Assembly (NCBI GenBank): GCA_029582165.1
Contig: CM055882.1
Span: 19,237,867 to 19,301,866, forward strand
Reading direction: 5' to 3'
Length of the DNA: 64,000 bases
Origin: Portulaca oleracea
Taxonomy: Eukaryota > Streptophyta > Magnoliopsida > Caryophyllales > Portulacaceae
The position numbers were made by a program, and so were the translations under genes. Positions 32,824 to 45,045 of this stretch are shown piece by piece; position 1 is the stretch's first letter, and each line of letters opens with the position of its first letter. Below the pieces are notes generated by a model. The model saw only the letters and a list, made by a program, of their open reading frames with translations. It was not told where the DNA came from and searched no databases.

Positions 32824-34920
32824 TGTAACAGTGGTTTAGTAGACCTCGGTTTTGTCGTTCTTTTCTCAGGGAGCTAGGGGCCTTGGCTAGAGCTAATTGA
32901 CTCTAGGTGAGGTGCAGGATCACAAGATAACAAGAGGTTTAAGGTGAAAACAGAACAAACACAACTATGGTTCAGTCAAATGGGAAACAATGGGTGTCGG
33001 GAGATTTTCGGGATGCAAACGGTAATAAGGACAAGGGTTTCGCAACTAGAAAGCAACAAGATAGTAGAATCAAGTGACAATCCCGTTAGAATAAACCCGC
33101 CGGATTTCCCTTTTCAAGGATAATCCGGATTAACTTCTTACAAGCCCACCACGGACCCGGAGGCTTAAAGAAACGGGACTCTCTAGTTAGCTTCTATTCA
33201 CCTTCGTGAATAGAATACTAACTATCCCAATTCCAACCTTCCAACTCAAGAGTTGGATGTATTCGGGGTCTTTCGTATTCCAAATACATTCTACTTGAGG
33301 GAAGAATAGGAATGAGAAATCGATTCCACTACAAATTACCTCCTAAAATTGCTAACCCAATCCAAATACACCATCCACATCCTTAGTTTCTCCCTAACCC
33401 ATAAGGGTTCTAGCCTCTAATCATCTTATCTAACATGCTAACAACAATAATAACTTCATTCATATTTAGGAAGATATTCAAATCAACAATAACAACAATC
33501 AGTAAACACCAAGTGATTCTAATAACAAAAACAGAGATTGAAGAGTAAATGATGAACTAAAGAGAGTAAGAGTTAAGAAATACTCATTAATTCGATGCAA
33601 AGGAAGATACACCAGAATGATAAGAATCCAATGCTCCAATAATAAGATCAAAACTTCAATAGAAATCCAATGGAATCCAGTGCAAAAAGTAATAATCCAA
33701 GTAAACACTCACTAATCTCTAAGGAATTACTCTAATTGAAAGCTAAAATTTTGCTAAATGTGATAGAATATGGTAGAATGTATGATCAAGTATATGATAA
33801 TCTGCTAAAAGACCTAATAGCAATATATACAAGCAAAGTTAGTTACTCAAAACTCATCACTTCATTCAGCAGAAAAATCGTAACTGTAGGGGACCGTGGC
33901 CACGGTCCTGTGTAGCAAACTGCAGATTTCGCTTCTCTTCGCAACACCGTAGGCACGGTGCCTCTGGACTGTAGGCACGGTCTGGCGATTTAGGTCAGAC
34001 GAAACTTCTCTCCTTCACACCGTCTTGGGTACGGTATCCCAATACCGTGGGTACGGTCCTGCTCGGCCACTTCACCCCTTGCACATGCCGTGAACCCACC
34101 GTGGCTGCGGTCATCAGGACCGTGGGTACGGTCCAGCTCGGCCCCAAAGATGTTCTGGACGTAGCGCCTGCTACAAAAATGGTGACGGGGGCTACGCCTT
34201 GAAGCGTGTGACAGCCAAAGGACGAGAGGAAGGTAGCGCCTGCTACCATGAGTGTGTGTGTGGGGGGGGGGGGGAGGGGGCTACGCGCTGGTGATCTTCA
34301 GCAAAAACGCTATCATTTGAGCCACTCGACATGTCCGGCCTTTCCGCTTCCTTCGCCTTTGACTCTACCAAAACTCGGGAAATCTCGGGATTCCCAAAAT
34401 AGTTGCAAAAATGGCCCTTTTTACCATGTTTTGAGTAAAAACTCCGGATTCTACAAAATAACCAAAAACGTATTAAAAGTTAGGAAAATTGGAATCTAAT
34501 AATCCAAACTTTTGGTCCATTTTGATCTAGCAAACTAAACTTACCTTTTTGCTAGTGACATACCATACTTAACATTATATTTTTTTTATTGAACCTGAGT
34601 CAGATTGGGAGAGGGCTGTCAAGTCATAAAACACAAGCTATCAACATTTTTCTTTTATTTTTTGGCTATATAACAGTCACAAAAAGATTCCACGTCATTT
34701 TTCAGGTGACCAAAAAGTGGTGGAGGTTCAATCAATAAAATATAATGTTAAGTATGGTATGCCATTAGCAAAAAGATAAGTTTGGTTTGTTAGATCAAAA
34801 TGGACTAAAAGTTTGGTTTATTAAATTCCAATTTTCCTAAAAGTTATTGAATTAAACCACGAAACAAGTCAAAAGCGTAAGGATTTAGGCGACATTTAGA
34901 CACAAAATTGGGTCTAAACA
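32824..34920 (-). repeat. Athila 3' LTR (left copy), carrying a MITE
   Basis: About 1.73 kb once the 355-bp MITE and its 9-bp duplication are removed. It holds a cluster of dyads of form accgtgg..acggt at 33892-34140, the first being a perfect 16-bp palindrome (gaccgtggccacggtc, 33892-33907). It ends at the purine tract starting 34921. Confidence 0.88.
34483..34837. mobile_element. Mutator-type MITE in Athila LTR
   Basis: Perfect 9-bp duplication taaaagtta (34474-34482 and 34838-34846); the empty site is in the right LTR near 46724. Inverted ends of about 110 bases begin ggaaaattggaat. No coding sequence. Confidence 0.9.
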
Positions 34921-37086
34921 CCCCCCCTCCCCCACACTTAAACTTTTGCTCCTCCCGAGCAAAACAAGACAAAACTACCTAAACTAACACAAACTCCTCT
35001 GTCGTGGGAGAGAAACGAGTGCATTTAGCGTATGCACCAAGCCCTTTGAACCCCCCGGCAGCCCGAGTGGACGAGATGGACTCGTGAGGGTTTGTAGCGG
35101 CTGTGCCCACAAAAGCCAAAGAAAAAAGAAAAAGAGGAAAGAAAAAGAAGTGAAACCGAAAAACGAAACAAAACAAAAGCAAAGAAAATATTCCCGTCCC
35201 CAATCATGCACATAATTCCCCAACCCACCTCAACAATCAATTGGAAGAAGCGAGTATAAACAAATTAAGACACGAAGGTTAGAAAACTGCCAATCTTTGA
35301 CATTTTGAACCAAAACACTTCCTGATGAGCAAAACACCTCGTGCATATGTGCAAGTGGGCTCTAGTCGGTCCTTCCTATCCTAAACCAGACAATCAGGGT
35401 TGTTCTCATGCTCAAGCTCGGGATTATCTAACCTACTTCACTCTTGGTTTTTCTTTCGACCTCTCTTTTCTTTCTTATTCTTACTTCACTCTTTTCTTTC
35501 TTTGTCTTTCTTTTTCTTCTCTTCTATCTTTTTCTTTTTTCTTGTTCTTTCTTACCAAACTTTTGCTCAACTCTTTTTTTTTCTTTTTTCTTGCTTCGCT
35601 CTTTTCTTTCTTTTCGAAAACTACGCTCTTTTCTTTCCACTCAATCCGTTTTGTGTCTTTTAGAGTGTTTTGGTCGGGTTTTGCGGGATTAAAGCACCGA
35701 CGTTCGCAAAGGGTTACCCTCCCTGCTGGGTTTCTCCATACGTGAGTCATTGCGCTTAAGGGGCATAGGGTGCCGATCCACCCAAAACAACCCATGACGG
35801 TAGGCCCGACAGCAATTTATTAATGCATTAATTAAGAGCTTAAGCAATTGAACAACTAAAACCGTCTAACTTAGGTAAGAAGACACAGTCAAAGCGTGTA
35901 AGATTTGAGGATTCCGCTTTCCCATTCCATGTAGAGGTCTAAAAGAGATAAGTCATGGCAAAAATCCTTCCTAAGGCCCATATTTATTCTTACCGGCCGC
36001 TTTTAACTGACTAGATCAACAAATTAGACAACTATCTACACAACTTGAATGGAAACATCTTCCAAAAGAAAAGAAAGAAACTTTTGGGTTTTTCACAACA
36101 TTTCTCCCCTTTTTACTCTTTCGCACACAATATTTTCAAATTTTAGGCAAAAACTAGGAAAACAAAAACCAAAAACTAGGTGATAGAAACTAGGTGATCT
36201 ACCCTTGAACCGTTTTGTGTCCTTATTGTGGGAAGGTGTCACATGAAAAGGGTAGAGAACCTACAAAAACAAGCAAACAAAAAACAACTAGCAAGTAAAA
36301 GTGGTGGCGCCCCGAGCCCACACGGCTCCAACAACAAAATATTCCCAACACAGACACTCAAAGGGGTTCGCCACCCAAAAGAAAATCAAGCCTGCGACGG
36401 ATCATGATGATAATTCACATAAGAAAGAGTAAGGTGGAAAGATAGTACCTCCAGCTCTGCATAACTGTTCAAGCTTTGATCCGAAGTCGTCGTTCAAGTG
36501 AATCAAAATGAGAATAGAGCAAAAGATGACTTTACACATTACAAAATCCGCATGCTAGATCGAAAACAAAATCAAAGAAAAACTAACTAACTAGACTTTG
36601 AAACAAAAACTACAAAGAAGAAAAGAAAACTATAAACAATATGTACATTGCCAATTACTTACCTTATCCCTGAATCTCACTCATTGAGGCGGGAAATAAA
36701 GGTGAAACTCAACACAAACTGACCAAAACAACTCGATTCATTTCATTAACTTTGAACAAACATTTCTTACATACCCAGCCACAGACCATTCAATAACCAA
36801 AATACAACCAATTCAGACCATCCCTAGCACAAAAGATCAATCATCATACAACCTAAAGCATCCCCAACTACAATCAAAAGACAGTTAACACAAACCAAGC
36901 CCGAGCATCCTAGAAACAACCCCAAAACATGCCAAAAGAACCCGAGACACCATCATACCAAAACCACAAGACCTTCGCATCCAAACCCCGATGAAGCACC
37001 CCCCCTCACACTTATAATTCACACAGTAAAGTATGTAAAAACAATGACAAAGATCGGGTGGGGACGGGAATGCTTACAAACAGTCC
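34921..37086 (-). other. Athila 3' spacer with polypurine tract and pyrimidine-rich block
   Basis: Non-coding. Next to the LTR the + strand reads ccccccctcccccacac (34921-34937), a purine tract on the - strand. At 35430-35640 the + strand is almost all t and c, giving long openings that are compositional. An AG-rich block lies at 35110-35190. I see no gene. Confidence 0.7.
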
Positions 37087-38450
37087 TCAAGCAGATCCTC
37101 CCGGAGGAGGACGGGGTTGGAGTTGCGATTGGATGCCAACAAGAATCTCTTGTTGGGCCTCAAGCAGCCCTTGCAAATTTTCGATCAGGGTCTGTTGGTT
37201 TTGAATAAGTTCTCGCTGCTCTTGAAATTCATCATGAAGTTCTCGGAGTCGATCACTAATACACTCCAAGACGGCATCCCTTGCTTGGCTTGGTCCAGCT
37301 TCTTCCCCTTGCGCTTCTTCGTCCTCTTCCTCAACTTCTTTGGCTTCTACTTTACCTTCCTCCCCGGGCTCCCAAGGACCACCCACCACATAGCGGCTCC
37401 CAAACGTTTGGCCACACGACCAATTGCGTTGATCGGTGACATCTAACCGCTCTTCGGCATGATCGCCAATCAAATGAACCACGACACTATGGGAATAGTT
37501 CCCGTGACGGTAAAGTGTTCGCGTTTTGTTCTTTTCCAAGAATTCCATTTTCCGCAAGCGAACACCATCGATGGGGTCGGGGAAGTACCGCGGAGTCCAC
37601 TTGGCAAGATAGGACTCAAACCCTTGCTTCTTAAGGAAATGGCAAATAATGTGCCCCATGCCAAGGGTCATGTTTCGGGTTTCAAGGCTTATCTCCCGAA
37701 GATAGTGAAGAATGCATGAGCCGGTGTTTACACGACGATCATTGATTGCGTTGAAGAGGTGAAGAGATCGTCCTTGCGAGTGCTTGACCGTCCAGTGTCG
37801 CGGCCGAAGACGGAGCTTGAAATGATTCGGTGAAAGAGGCGAACACTCAGATTGCAAAAGTCTCGGGATTTTGAATTGCTTAGGCAACGGACTTGTAGTT
37901 TACGAGTCCGAACTTTGGGATACCTTCTCCTCCAACAGGTAAGGGCTCTCATAGCTTCTTGCTCGTCAAAGTTTACGCACTCACCATAGAAGAGACCATC
38001 CAATGGAAGACCGAGAGCATTGCAAAGGTCTTGAACCGTACATTCCACTTCCTTCTTGGCAACGATGTAGGAGAAAGTGGCCTTAGATGTGCCATCCTCC
38101 CGAACCACTAGAGAACTCAAGAATTCGAGTACGGGCTGGTCAACAATAGGCTCGTTGATGGTGGCAAAGATTTCCCAACCCATGAACTTGATGAAATAGT
38201 CCATGCTTGGTTTGCAATAAACATCCCTTGACGTTTCCTCGTGATACAAGTCTTGAGCACATATTTTTCGATTCTACAACCTTGCGTACCTCTCCTTATG
38301 CATATCATCCCTAAAGGTGACCTTCACCTTCGGGTCACATTGGATCAAAGAGGCGGGTTGACCCTTGTAACGGGTTTTATCAGGTTCTTCTGAAGTGGAT
38401 GGGGGAAGGGTCGGTTCTGGCTCAGATCGGGCGTGCTTGGCTCGTCCCAT
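37087..38450 (-). pseudogene. Athila env-position ORF (ATHILA ORF1-like), frameshifted
   Basis: The start is the ATG at 38450 (MGRAKHARSEPEP). The reading is broken by a stop or frame change near 38276, continues in the 37728-38249 frame (NEPIVDQPVLEFLSSL, CTVQDLCNALGLPLDGLFYG, RLFHRIISSSVFGR), then shifts near 37750-37770 to the frame ending at 37087 (LFNAINDRRVNTGS, MTLGMGHIICHFLKKQGFE). The middle matches the plant-transposon protein domain found between pol and the 3' LTR in Athila elements. The C-terminus is an acidic stretch followed by a Q/E/L-rich likely coiled coil (residues in DEFQEQRELIQNQQTLIENL). I see no signal peptide or membrane segment, so 'env-like' refers only to position. 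Confidence 0.75.
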
Positions 38451-39364
38451 TGGAGCAAATCGAAGAGCAACACAACCACAACAATAGGCACAGCAAATAG
38501 CAACAGCAATGTCCGAAATCGCCCAAGAACAACAATATGTCTAAACTCCTAATTCAACCAAGAACTTCACCAACTAACATTGGAGATGTTGTTTTGTAAC
38601 TTTCGAGCCCCGACAATGAACAAAACCCAGAATTAGCACTTGAGAAGCTCCGAAAATGGTGAGAAAAACAGATATGGCGCAGCTAGGGCACGGATTCGCG
38701 AAAATGGAGAGTGGGGAAGGGGAATTTGTGAAGGAACCGAGCAATATAGGCAAGGGTTTTAGGGTTTGAGTGGGGAGAAGGGTTTTCGAATGAGGGAGAA
38801 AGAAAAGAAGTGAGTGAAAAATTAGGGAGCAAAGTTATGAGGCCCGACATAGTCGTTGCAGTTCGACAGACCGTGGTACGGTCTCATGGACCGTGGGCAC
38901 GGTCTCACTCGGGAAGAAAAACTGGGACAAAAAAAAAAGCTGCCTTGGACCGTGGCTACGGTGAATCCCACCGTGGGTACGGTCTCCTTCGGCCACTCCC
39001 CTGCACCTTCAGGACTCAAAAACTTGGAAAAATTGTTAAGTCCTAAAATTCTACTCTCTCATTATCAAACCTCTTTTCTTGTTCACTCAGCAACTTTCAA
39101 GGACACCTTTCAACACTCAAAACCACCATGTATCACTTCCTTCATAGATCCTCTTTTCACCCTCGATTTTTTTTCAATTTTTTTTAACTTTTTTTTCTTC
39201 GTTTTCTTCTTTTTCTCAAACTTTAACAAAACAAAAACGAAAACGCTAAGACAAAAGAAATAAAAATGTAGAAAAATAAACAAAAAATAATAAAAGTAGG
39301 GGAAGTAGCTTGTACTTCACCCGAGTGCTTGTTTTAGGTCCTAGCTTGACCTACTCCGATGCTT
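38451..39364 (-). other. Spacer between pol and env-position ORF, with dyad cluster
   Basis: Non-coding. It contains four more accgtgg..acggt dyads at 38869-38985, the same type as in the LTRs. It is AT-rich toward 39300. This may be the leader of a separate transcript for the 3' ORF, which is only a guess. Confidence 0.55.
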
Positions 39365-42300
39365 TCAACCTCCAAAGTTGGCGAGGTACACCACAACGGT
39401 CCCCGCGTACTCCTCGGTCATGAAGTATGGCTTAATCTTTCATGAGTTAACCTTGAAACAATCCCCTTGTGCATTCTTGAGTTCAACCACCCCGGCGGGA
39501 AGAATCCTCACTATTTCAAAGGGCCCGAACTACCTTGATCTCAGCTTCCCGGAGAATAGTTTGAGCCTTGAGTTGAAGATAAGGACTCTATCACCCACTA
39601 CAAACTCGCGACGGTTCAATCTCTTATCATGCCATGCTTTTGTTCGCTATTTATAGATCCTATTATTTTTACAGGCATGACGTCGCAGATCCTCAAGCTC
39701 TTCTAATTGAACCAAATGACTTGCTCCGGCTGCCTTGAGATCAAAATTCAATTTCTTGATCGCCCACATCGTTTTGTGCTCAAGTTCTACGGGAAAATGG
39801 CATGCTTTCCCGTAGACAAGACGATACAGAGTAGTCCCAATCGGTGTTTTGAAGGCGGTGCGATATGCCCACAAGACTTCATCTAATTTCTCCTCCCAAT
39901 CCTTCCATGAAGAGCTGACCGTCTTCTCCAAAATCTCCTTGATAGCACGATTTGAGATCTCTACTTGCCCTTGCGTTTGAGGATGATAGGGGAGTCCCTT
40001 CTTGTGATTGATGCCATAATTTGCTAAGAGGGACTCAAACTTCTTCTCGATAAAGTGGGATCCGTTGTCACTAATGATAACCCTTGGAATGCCAAATCTT
40101 GGGAATAAAATCTTGTTCAAGAATCTTGACATGGATTTGCCATCGCACTTCATGCATGGGATAGCTTCAACCCATTTCGAAACATAGTCTACCGCCACTA
40201 GAATGTGTTGAAAACCTCGTGATGACGGAAAGGGACCCATGAAATCCAACCCCCATACATCGAAAACCTCTACCTCAAGGATGAAATTCAACGGTGCTTC
40301 ATTCTTCCGGGAAATATTTCTGGACCTTTGGCATTTATCGCATTGCTTGACGTGGAGATGGGCATCGCGAAAGAGAGTCGGCCACCAATAGCCGGCTTGT
40401 AAGACTCTCGCAGCCGTCTTTTGAGAGCCACCATGACCTCCAACCGGGAATTCATGGCAATGTGTCAAAACAGATTTCACCTCGCTCTCGGGTAGACATC
40501 GTCTATACATCCCATCATTGCACAGCCGGAATAGGAATGGATCGTCCCAAAAGAAATGTTTCATGTCGTGAAAGAACTTATTCTTTTGATGAGGGGTCAG
40601 ATTTGGAAGAATCACCTCACTAGACAAGTAGTTTATGATGTCGGCATACCACGAGTGAGAATGCTTGATAGCCACGAGTCGCTCATCCGGGAAAGAATCC
40701 ACGATCGGTTGGGTATCCCCCAAATCAACGAGGATCCTTGATAGGTGATCGACTACTACATTCTTCGTGTCGGCCTTGTCGCGAATTCCCAAGTCGAATT
40801 CTTGCATAAGCAATACCCACCGTATAAGCCTCGACTTCGTTTCTTTCTTTCCCATCAAATATTTAATCGCGGCATGATTCGTGTAAACCACCACCTTAGA
40901 GAACATAAGGTATTGCCGGAATTTGTTGAGAGCAAAGATGATTGCCAAAAGCTCCTTCTCCGTGGTCGTGTAATTCTTCTGTGCACTATCAAGCGCATGG
41001 CTTGCATAGTAGATGACTCTTGGCTTCTTCTCTATGGTTTGAGCCAAATATGCTCCCACAGTGAAATCGCTTGCATCGGCCATGATTTCGAAGGGTAGTG
41101 TCCAATCCGGAGGTTGAACTACCGTAGCGGAAATCAAGGCTTGCTTTAACCTATAAAATGACTCGAGGCATTCATCAGTAAAAGAGAATGGGGCATCCTT
41201 GCACAAGAGATCAGTTAAAGGTCGAGCGATTTTGGAAAAATCCTTGACGAACCGGCGATAAAAGCCGGCATGGCCAAGGAAGCTACGCACCCCCTTAACA
41301 GAAACTGGGGGTGGTAGGCGCTCTATAACCTCAACTTTAGCCTAGTCCACTTCGATGCCCTTAGAAGAAATCAAATGACCCAACACAATACCTTCCTCCA
41401 CCATGAAGTGGCATTTCTCTCAATTCAACACTAAGTCAACTTCCTCACAACGGGTTAGAGCTTTCTCCAAATTCAGCAAACAATCATCAAAGGTATTACC
41501 ATAGACAGAAAAATCGTCCATAAAGACTTCCATGCATTTTTCAATGAAATCACTAAATATAGCTATCATGCAACGTTGAAATGTCCCCGGTGCATTACAC
41601 AACCCAAAAGGCATGCGACGATAAGCAAAAGTACCATACGGGCAAGTGAAAGTAGTTTTCTCTAGATGTGCGGAGTGGATTGGAATTTGAAAGAAACCCG
41701 AGTACCCATCTAAAAAGCAAAAATACGAGTGACCCGCCAACCTTTCCAACATCTGGTCAATAAAGGGAAGAGGGAAATGGTCTTTCTTTGTTACTTTGTT
41801 TAGTTGGCGGTAATCAATGCACATCCGCCAACTGGTGACGGTCCGGGTACTTACTAGTTCTTTCTTTTCATTCTCAATCACAGTCATTCCACCCTTCTTG
41901 GGTACACACTGAACCGGGCTTACCCATTCGATATTTGTGATGGGGAAGACGATCCCAGCAGCTAACAACTTTACTACTTCCTTCTTAACCACCTCTTGCA
42001 TATTGGGATTTAATCGACGCTGGGGTTGCCTAGTAGGTTTTGCATCCTCTAACAAGTCAATTGAATGCATGCATATAGAAGGGGACAAACCTTTCAAATC
42101 CTCTATTTTGTAACCTAAAGCACCCCTATGTTTTCTAAGCAAATCAAGCAACTTGGACAAATCAGAATCATGCAATTTCGCATTCACAATGACAGGACAA
42201 GATTTCTCATCATCCAAGAAAGCATATTGTAGGGAAGGGGGCAGAGGTTTAAGCTCTAAAGAAATAGAGGATTTAATTTGAGAAGAAGACATACCCCTGT

Positions 42301-43678
42301 AGATCACATCTTGAATCTCCATGCACTCAATATAAGGCTCGTCAATAATAATCTCCTCATGCATGGGTGATGAATCAAGAAGGTTGGTGAAGAAGGTAAT
42401 ATCGGTGCCGTCGGTCTCAAATTGGAAAGATTCCAAGAGGCAAGCCCCCAAAGGATCGTCGCACGTAGACTCGAGTAGATGAGAGTCCTCAATATATTCA
42501 TCAACAAGGAACTCCATCATATCGATAGCATAGCATGAGTCCCCATACGAAGGACCTTTCAATGACCCCTCAAGGTTAAAAATGATGCGTTTATCACCGA
42601 CATTTAACGACATGCTACCATGCTTCACATCAATTATCGCTCCCGCCGTGGCAAGGAACGGCCTTCCCAAAATGATAGGAATGTTGTTGTCCTCTTCCAT
42701 CTCCAAAATCACAAAATCACACGGAATCAAAAAATGCCCCACTTGGACCGGGATATCCTCCAATATTCCCAAAGGTCTTCGCACAGAACGGTCGGCCAAT
42801 TGGAGGTAAATTGTTGTAGGAGTGAGATCGTCGAGATTCAACTTCTTGCAAATCGAATGAGGCATGACGCTTACACTCGCTCCTAGATCACAAAGAGCAC
42901 GGCCAATCCGCATGTCACCAATGGTGCAAGGAATGGAAAAACTTCCGGGGTCGGCTAACTTCTCCGGTGATTTGTTATCAATAATTGCATTACAATCCGT
43001 TGTCAAATGGATCGTAGATGTCTCTTGAATCCTCCTTTTGCTTGTGAGAAGCTCCTTCAAATGCTTCTTGAAAGATGGGACCTCAGAAATAGCATCAAGA
43101 AATGGGATGTTCACTTGAAGCTTTTTGAGCATCCCAATGAACTTTGAAAACTTCGCATCGGACTTGGGCTTTGCTAACCGCTCGGGAAAAGGAACCGACG
43201 GTAACTTTGGCTTCTCAATGGTTCGGATCAGCTCTTCTTCCACCATCTTTCCTTTCCCTTTCCTTACCTTCTCCATCTCCTCTCTTTCTTTACTAGATTC
43301 TTCCAACTCCTCCTCATGAACTCCATCATCTCCCTCACCCAAAACAAACTCACTCTCCCGCTCCTCTATAAAATCTTCCTCCTCCGTGACATCTACCACA
43401 TCACCCTCTTTGTCACCCAAAACATCCTCTTCCACCATCCTAGGGTCCTCAATCTCCCTACCACTCCTCAATGTAATAGCATTAAGTTGCCCTTTAGGAT
43501 TTGGTTGGGGTTGGCTAGGGAGAGATTGGGTGGGTTTAGATTGTTGTGCCATTTGAGCCAATTGTAACTCAAGGTTCTTGATGCGTGCTTGGTCTCTATC
43601 TTGAGCTAAGGACATCTTATCTTGAGCTAAGGCCATCTTTTCTTGAGATAAAGGGGATCTTTTGTAGGATTTGCTCAA
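39365..43678 (-). pseudogene. Athila pol: protease, RT, RNase H, integrase
   Basis: On the - strand the polyprotein reads, in order: an acidic linker; aspartic protease (ALCDLGASVSVMP near 42870, where the family active site D-x-G appears as DLG, and IILGRPFLATAG near 42640); RT (MCIDYRQLNKVTKKDHFPLP near 41800, YRRMPFGLCNAPGTFQRCM near 41590, VFMDDFSVYG near 41515 with the FMDD catalytic pair); RNase H ([27 protein letters not shown]); integrase with an H-H-C-C finger ([13 protein letters not shown]) and core D, D, E ([25 protein letters not shown]). Breaks: TGA near 41417 (a W position), TAG near 41344, a stop near 39646 after NNRIYK, and more near 39530 and 39450. The end is YLANFGG at 39365. 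The start overlaps gag in another frame. Confidence 0.9.
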
Positions 43679-44906
43679 TGGATTCTTGTTGTGGTGGTTT
43701 AGGTGCTTGGGAAGTTTGACCTTGGTGAGGGTTTTGGTGGTATTGGCGACGGTTTTGATTTGGGAAACCGGGGGGTGGGTTTTGGGTTAGTGGAGCTTGT
43801 TGGTTGTAGGCAAAATTCCCACAAGGACGAACCGGGTTTTGATTAGTATAGGAGAGGTTATTGTTAGGATAGATAGCTTGGACTTGCTCGGCTTGATACT
43901 CTTCACACCATTTCAAAGAATGTGGCCCTCCACAAAAATCACATACAAGAACTCGGGCATCCTGAATAAGCATAGGTACTTCTTGAGCTGCCTTTACTTG
44001 CCTCGTAGTCTCTTCCAAGGTCGTCTTCTGTTGCATCTCTAGAACGACATTCATGAGAAATTTAATAGTAGGCTTTCTTTCTAGAGAAGGACCATCTCTT
44101 GGACCACGGCCGCTTCCCCAATGTGGAGAGTTTTGCGATAACTCATGGAGAAATACGTTTTCTTCCTCCGCCGCCTTCTTGAGGAACATGCCCCCCGAGG
44201 CATGATTAATGGATTCTCGCAAAGAACTACTCAATCCGAAATAAAAATGGTGCAATAATAGCCAATCCTCAAGATTGTGGTGTGGACACCTCCGTTGGAG
44301 ACCCTTGAATCTCCCCCATGCTTCGAATAACGATTCATCGGACTCTTGCTTGAAACTCATGATGGCTTGCCTCAACCGACACGTCTCATCATTGGGGAAA
44401 AACCTTTGAAGAAAGTCGCGGCTAAGGGCCTCCCATGTAGAATAGGTTCCCAGCGGACACGTGTTTAGCCACAATAGTGCTTTCCCCTTCAAAGTGAGAG
44501 GGAAAAACTTCAGCTTCATGTATTCGACGGAGACTCCATTCATTTGTATGAAACCAATGTGTTGCTCAAACTTGTTGATGTGGTCGATAGGATTTTCATG
44601 CTCTCCTCCATGGTACGAAGTGTTCTCGAATATCTCCAACAAATATGGCTTGAACTCGAATGATGCGTTCGGTGGTAATGCAGGTAATATAATGGGATCG
44701 CCTCCCGTACCCGACGATGGTAAGGAATATGATGCTAAGGTACGGGGTGGATCTTGCTCTCCGTGAGACATTGGAATTTCGATCGTCTCTCGCACCCTTT
44801 GTTGTCTTCTTCGTCTCGAGCCCGCGTTAACTTGGCGAATAATGCTCTCCGGGTTCGGATTCGGTGGAGTTATAGGAGTTTGGCCTCGTCGAGATCGAGT
44901 TCGCAT
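43617..44906 (-). CDS. Athila gag (capsid) protein
   Basis: Gag would form the virus-like particle. I choose the Met at 44906 (MRTRSRRGQTP), five codons inside a longer opening, because the basic start follows the family. The retrotrans_gag core lies at about residues 95-230: FEFKPYLLEIFENTSYHGG, HINKFEQHI, LFPLTL-like (FFPLTLKGKALLWL), SWEAL-like TWEALSRDFLQRFFP, and QESDESLFEAWGRFK. A short cysteine box (CDFCGGPHSLKWCEE) follows at about 325, a variant of the zinc knuckle. The end is rich in N, P and Q. It ends at 43617 in a frame different from pol, with overlap 43617-43678. Athila gag and pol are usually one frame, so a one-base slip near 43655-43680 is likely. Confidence 0.8.
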   Translation of the reverse strand: MRTRSRRGQTPITPPNPNPESIIRQVNAGSRRRRQQRVRETIEIPMSHGEQDPPRTLASYSLPSSGTGGDPIILPALPPNASFEFKPYLLEIFENTSYHGGEHENPIDHINKFEQHIGFIQMNGVSVEYMKLKFFPLTLKGKALLWLNTCPLGTYSTWEALSRDFLQRFFPNDETCRLRQAIMSFKQESDESLFEAWGRFKGLQRRCPHHNLEDWLLLHHFYFGLSSSLRESINHASGGMFLKKAAEEENVFLHELSQNSPHWGSGRGPRDGPSLERKPTIKFLMNVVLEMQQKTTLEETTRQVKAAQEVPMLIQDARVLVCDFCGGPHSLKWCEEYQAEQVQAIYPNNNLSYTNQNPVRPCGNFAYNQQAPLTQNPPPGFPNQNRRQYHQNPHQGQTSQAPKPPQQESIEQILQKIPFISRKDGLSSR

Positions 44907-45021
44907 GCACAAAAGGAACAACTAGAAGAATCAAATTTCCAATAACCAATGATAACAAATCTCTAGCAAGTGAAATGATCTTAAACAACCTAATGACAAA
45001 GAGCAAAGCTAGGTGCGCTTG

Positions 45022-45040
45022 CTCCCCGGCAACGGCGCCA
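45022..45040 (-). other. Primer-binding site, tRNA-Asp
   Basis: On the - strand TGGCGCCGTTGCCGGGGA, complementary to the 3' end of plant tRNA-Asp, five bases from the 5' LTR. This supports the Athila assignment. Confidence 0.9.
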
Positions 45041-45045
45041 TTTTG

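Noticed and set aside
34248..34499. Small protein starting MSVCVGGGG in the Athila LTR
   Set aside because: It spans a G run and LTR sequence; the same region in the other LTR gives a different frame and product.
35341..35795. Several overlapping openings on both strands
   Set aside because: The region is almost pure pyrimidine on the + strand, which lacks stops in several frames; translations are low-complexity S/F/L or K/E.
38810..39263. Openings on both strands rich in T, V and P
   Set aside because: They arise from the accgtgg..acggt dyad repeats, which read as TVP-like peptides in several frames.
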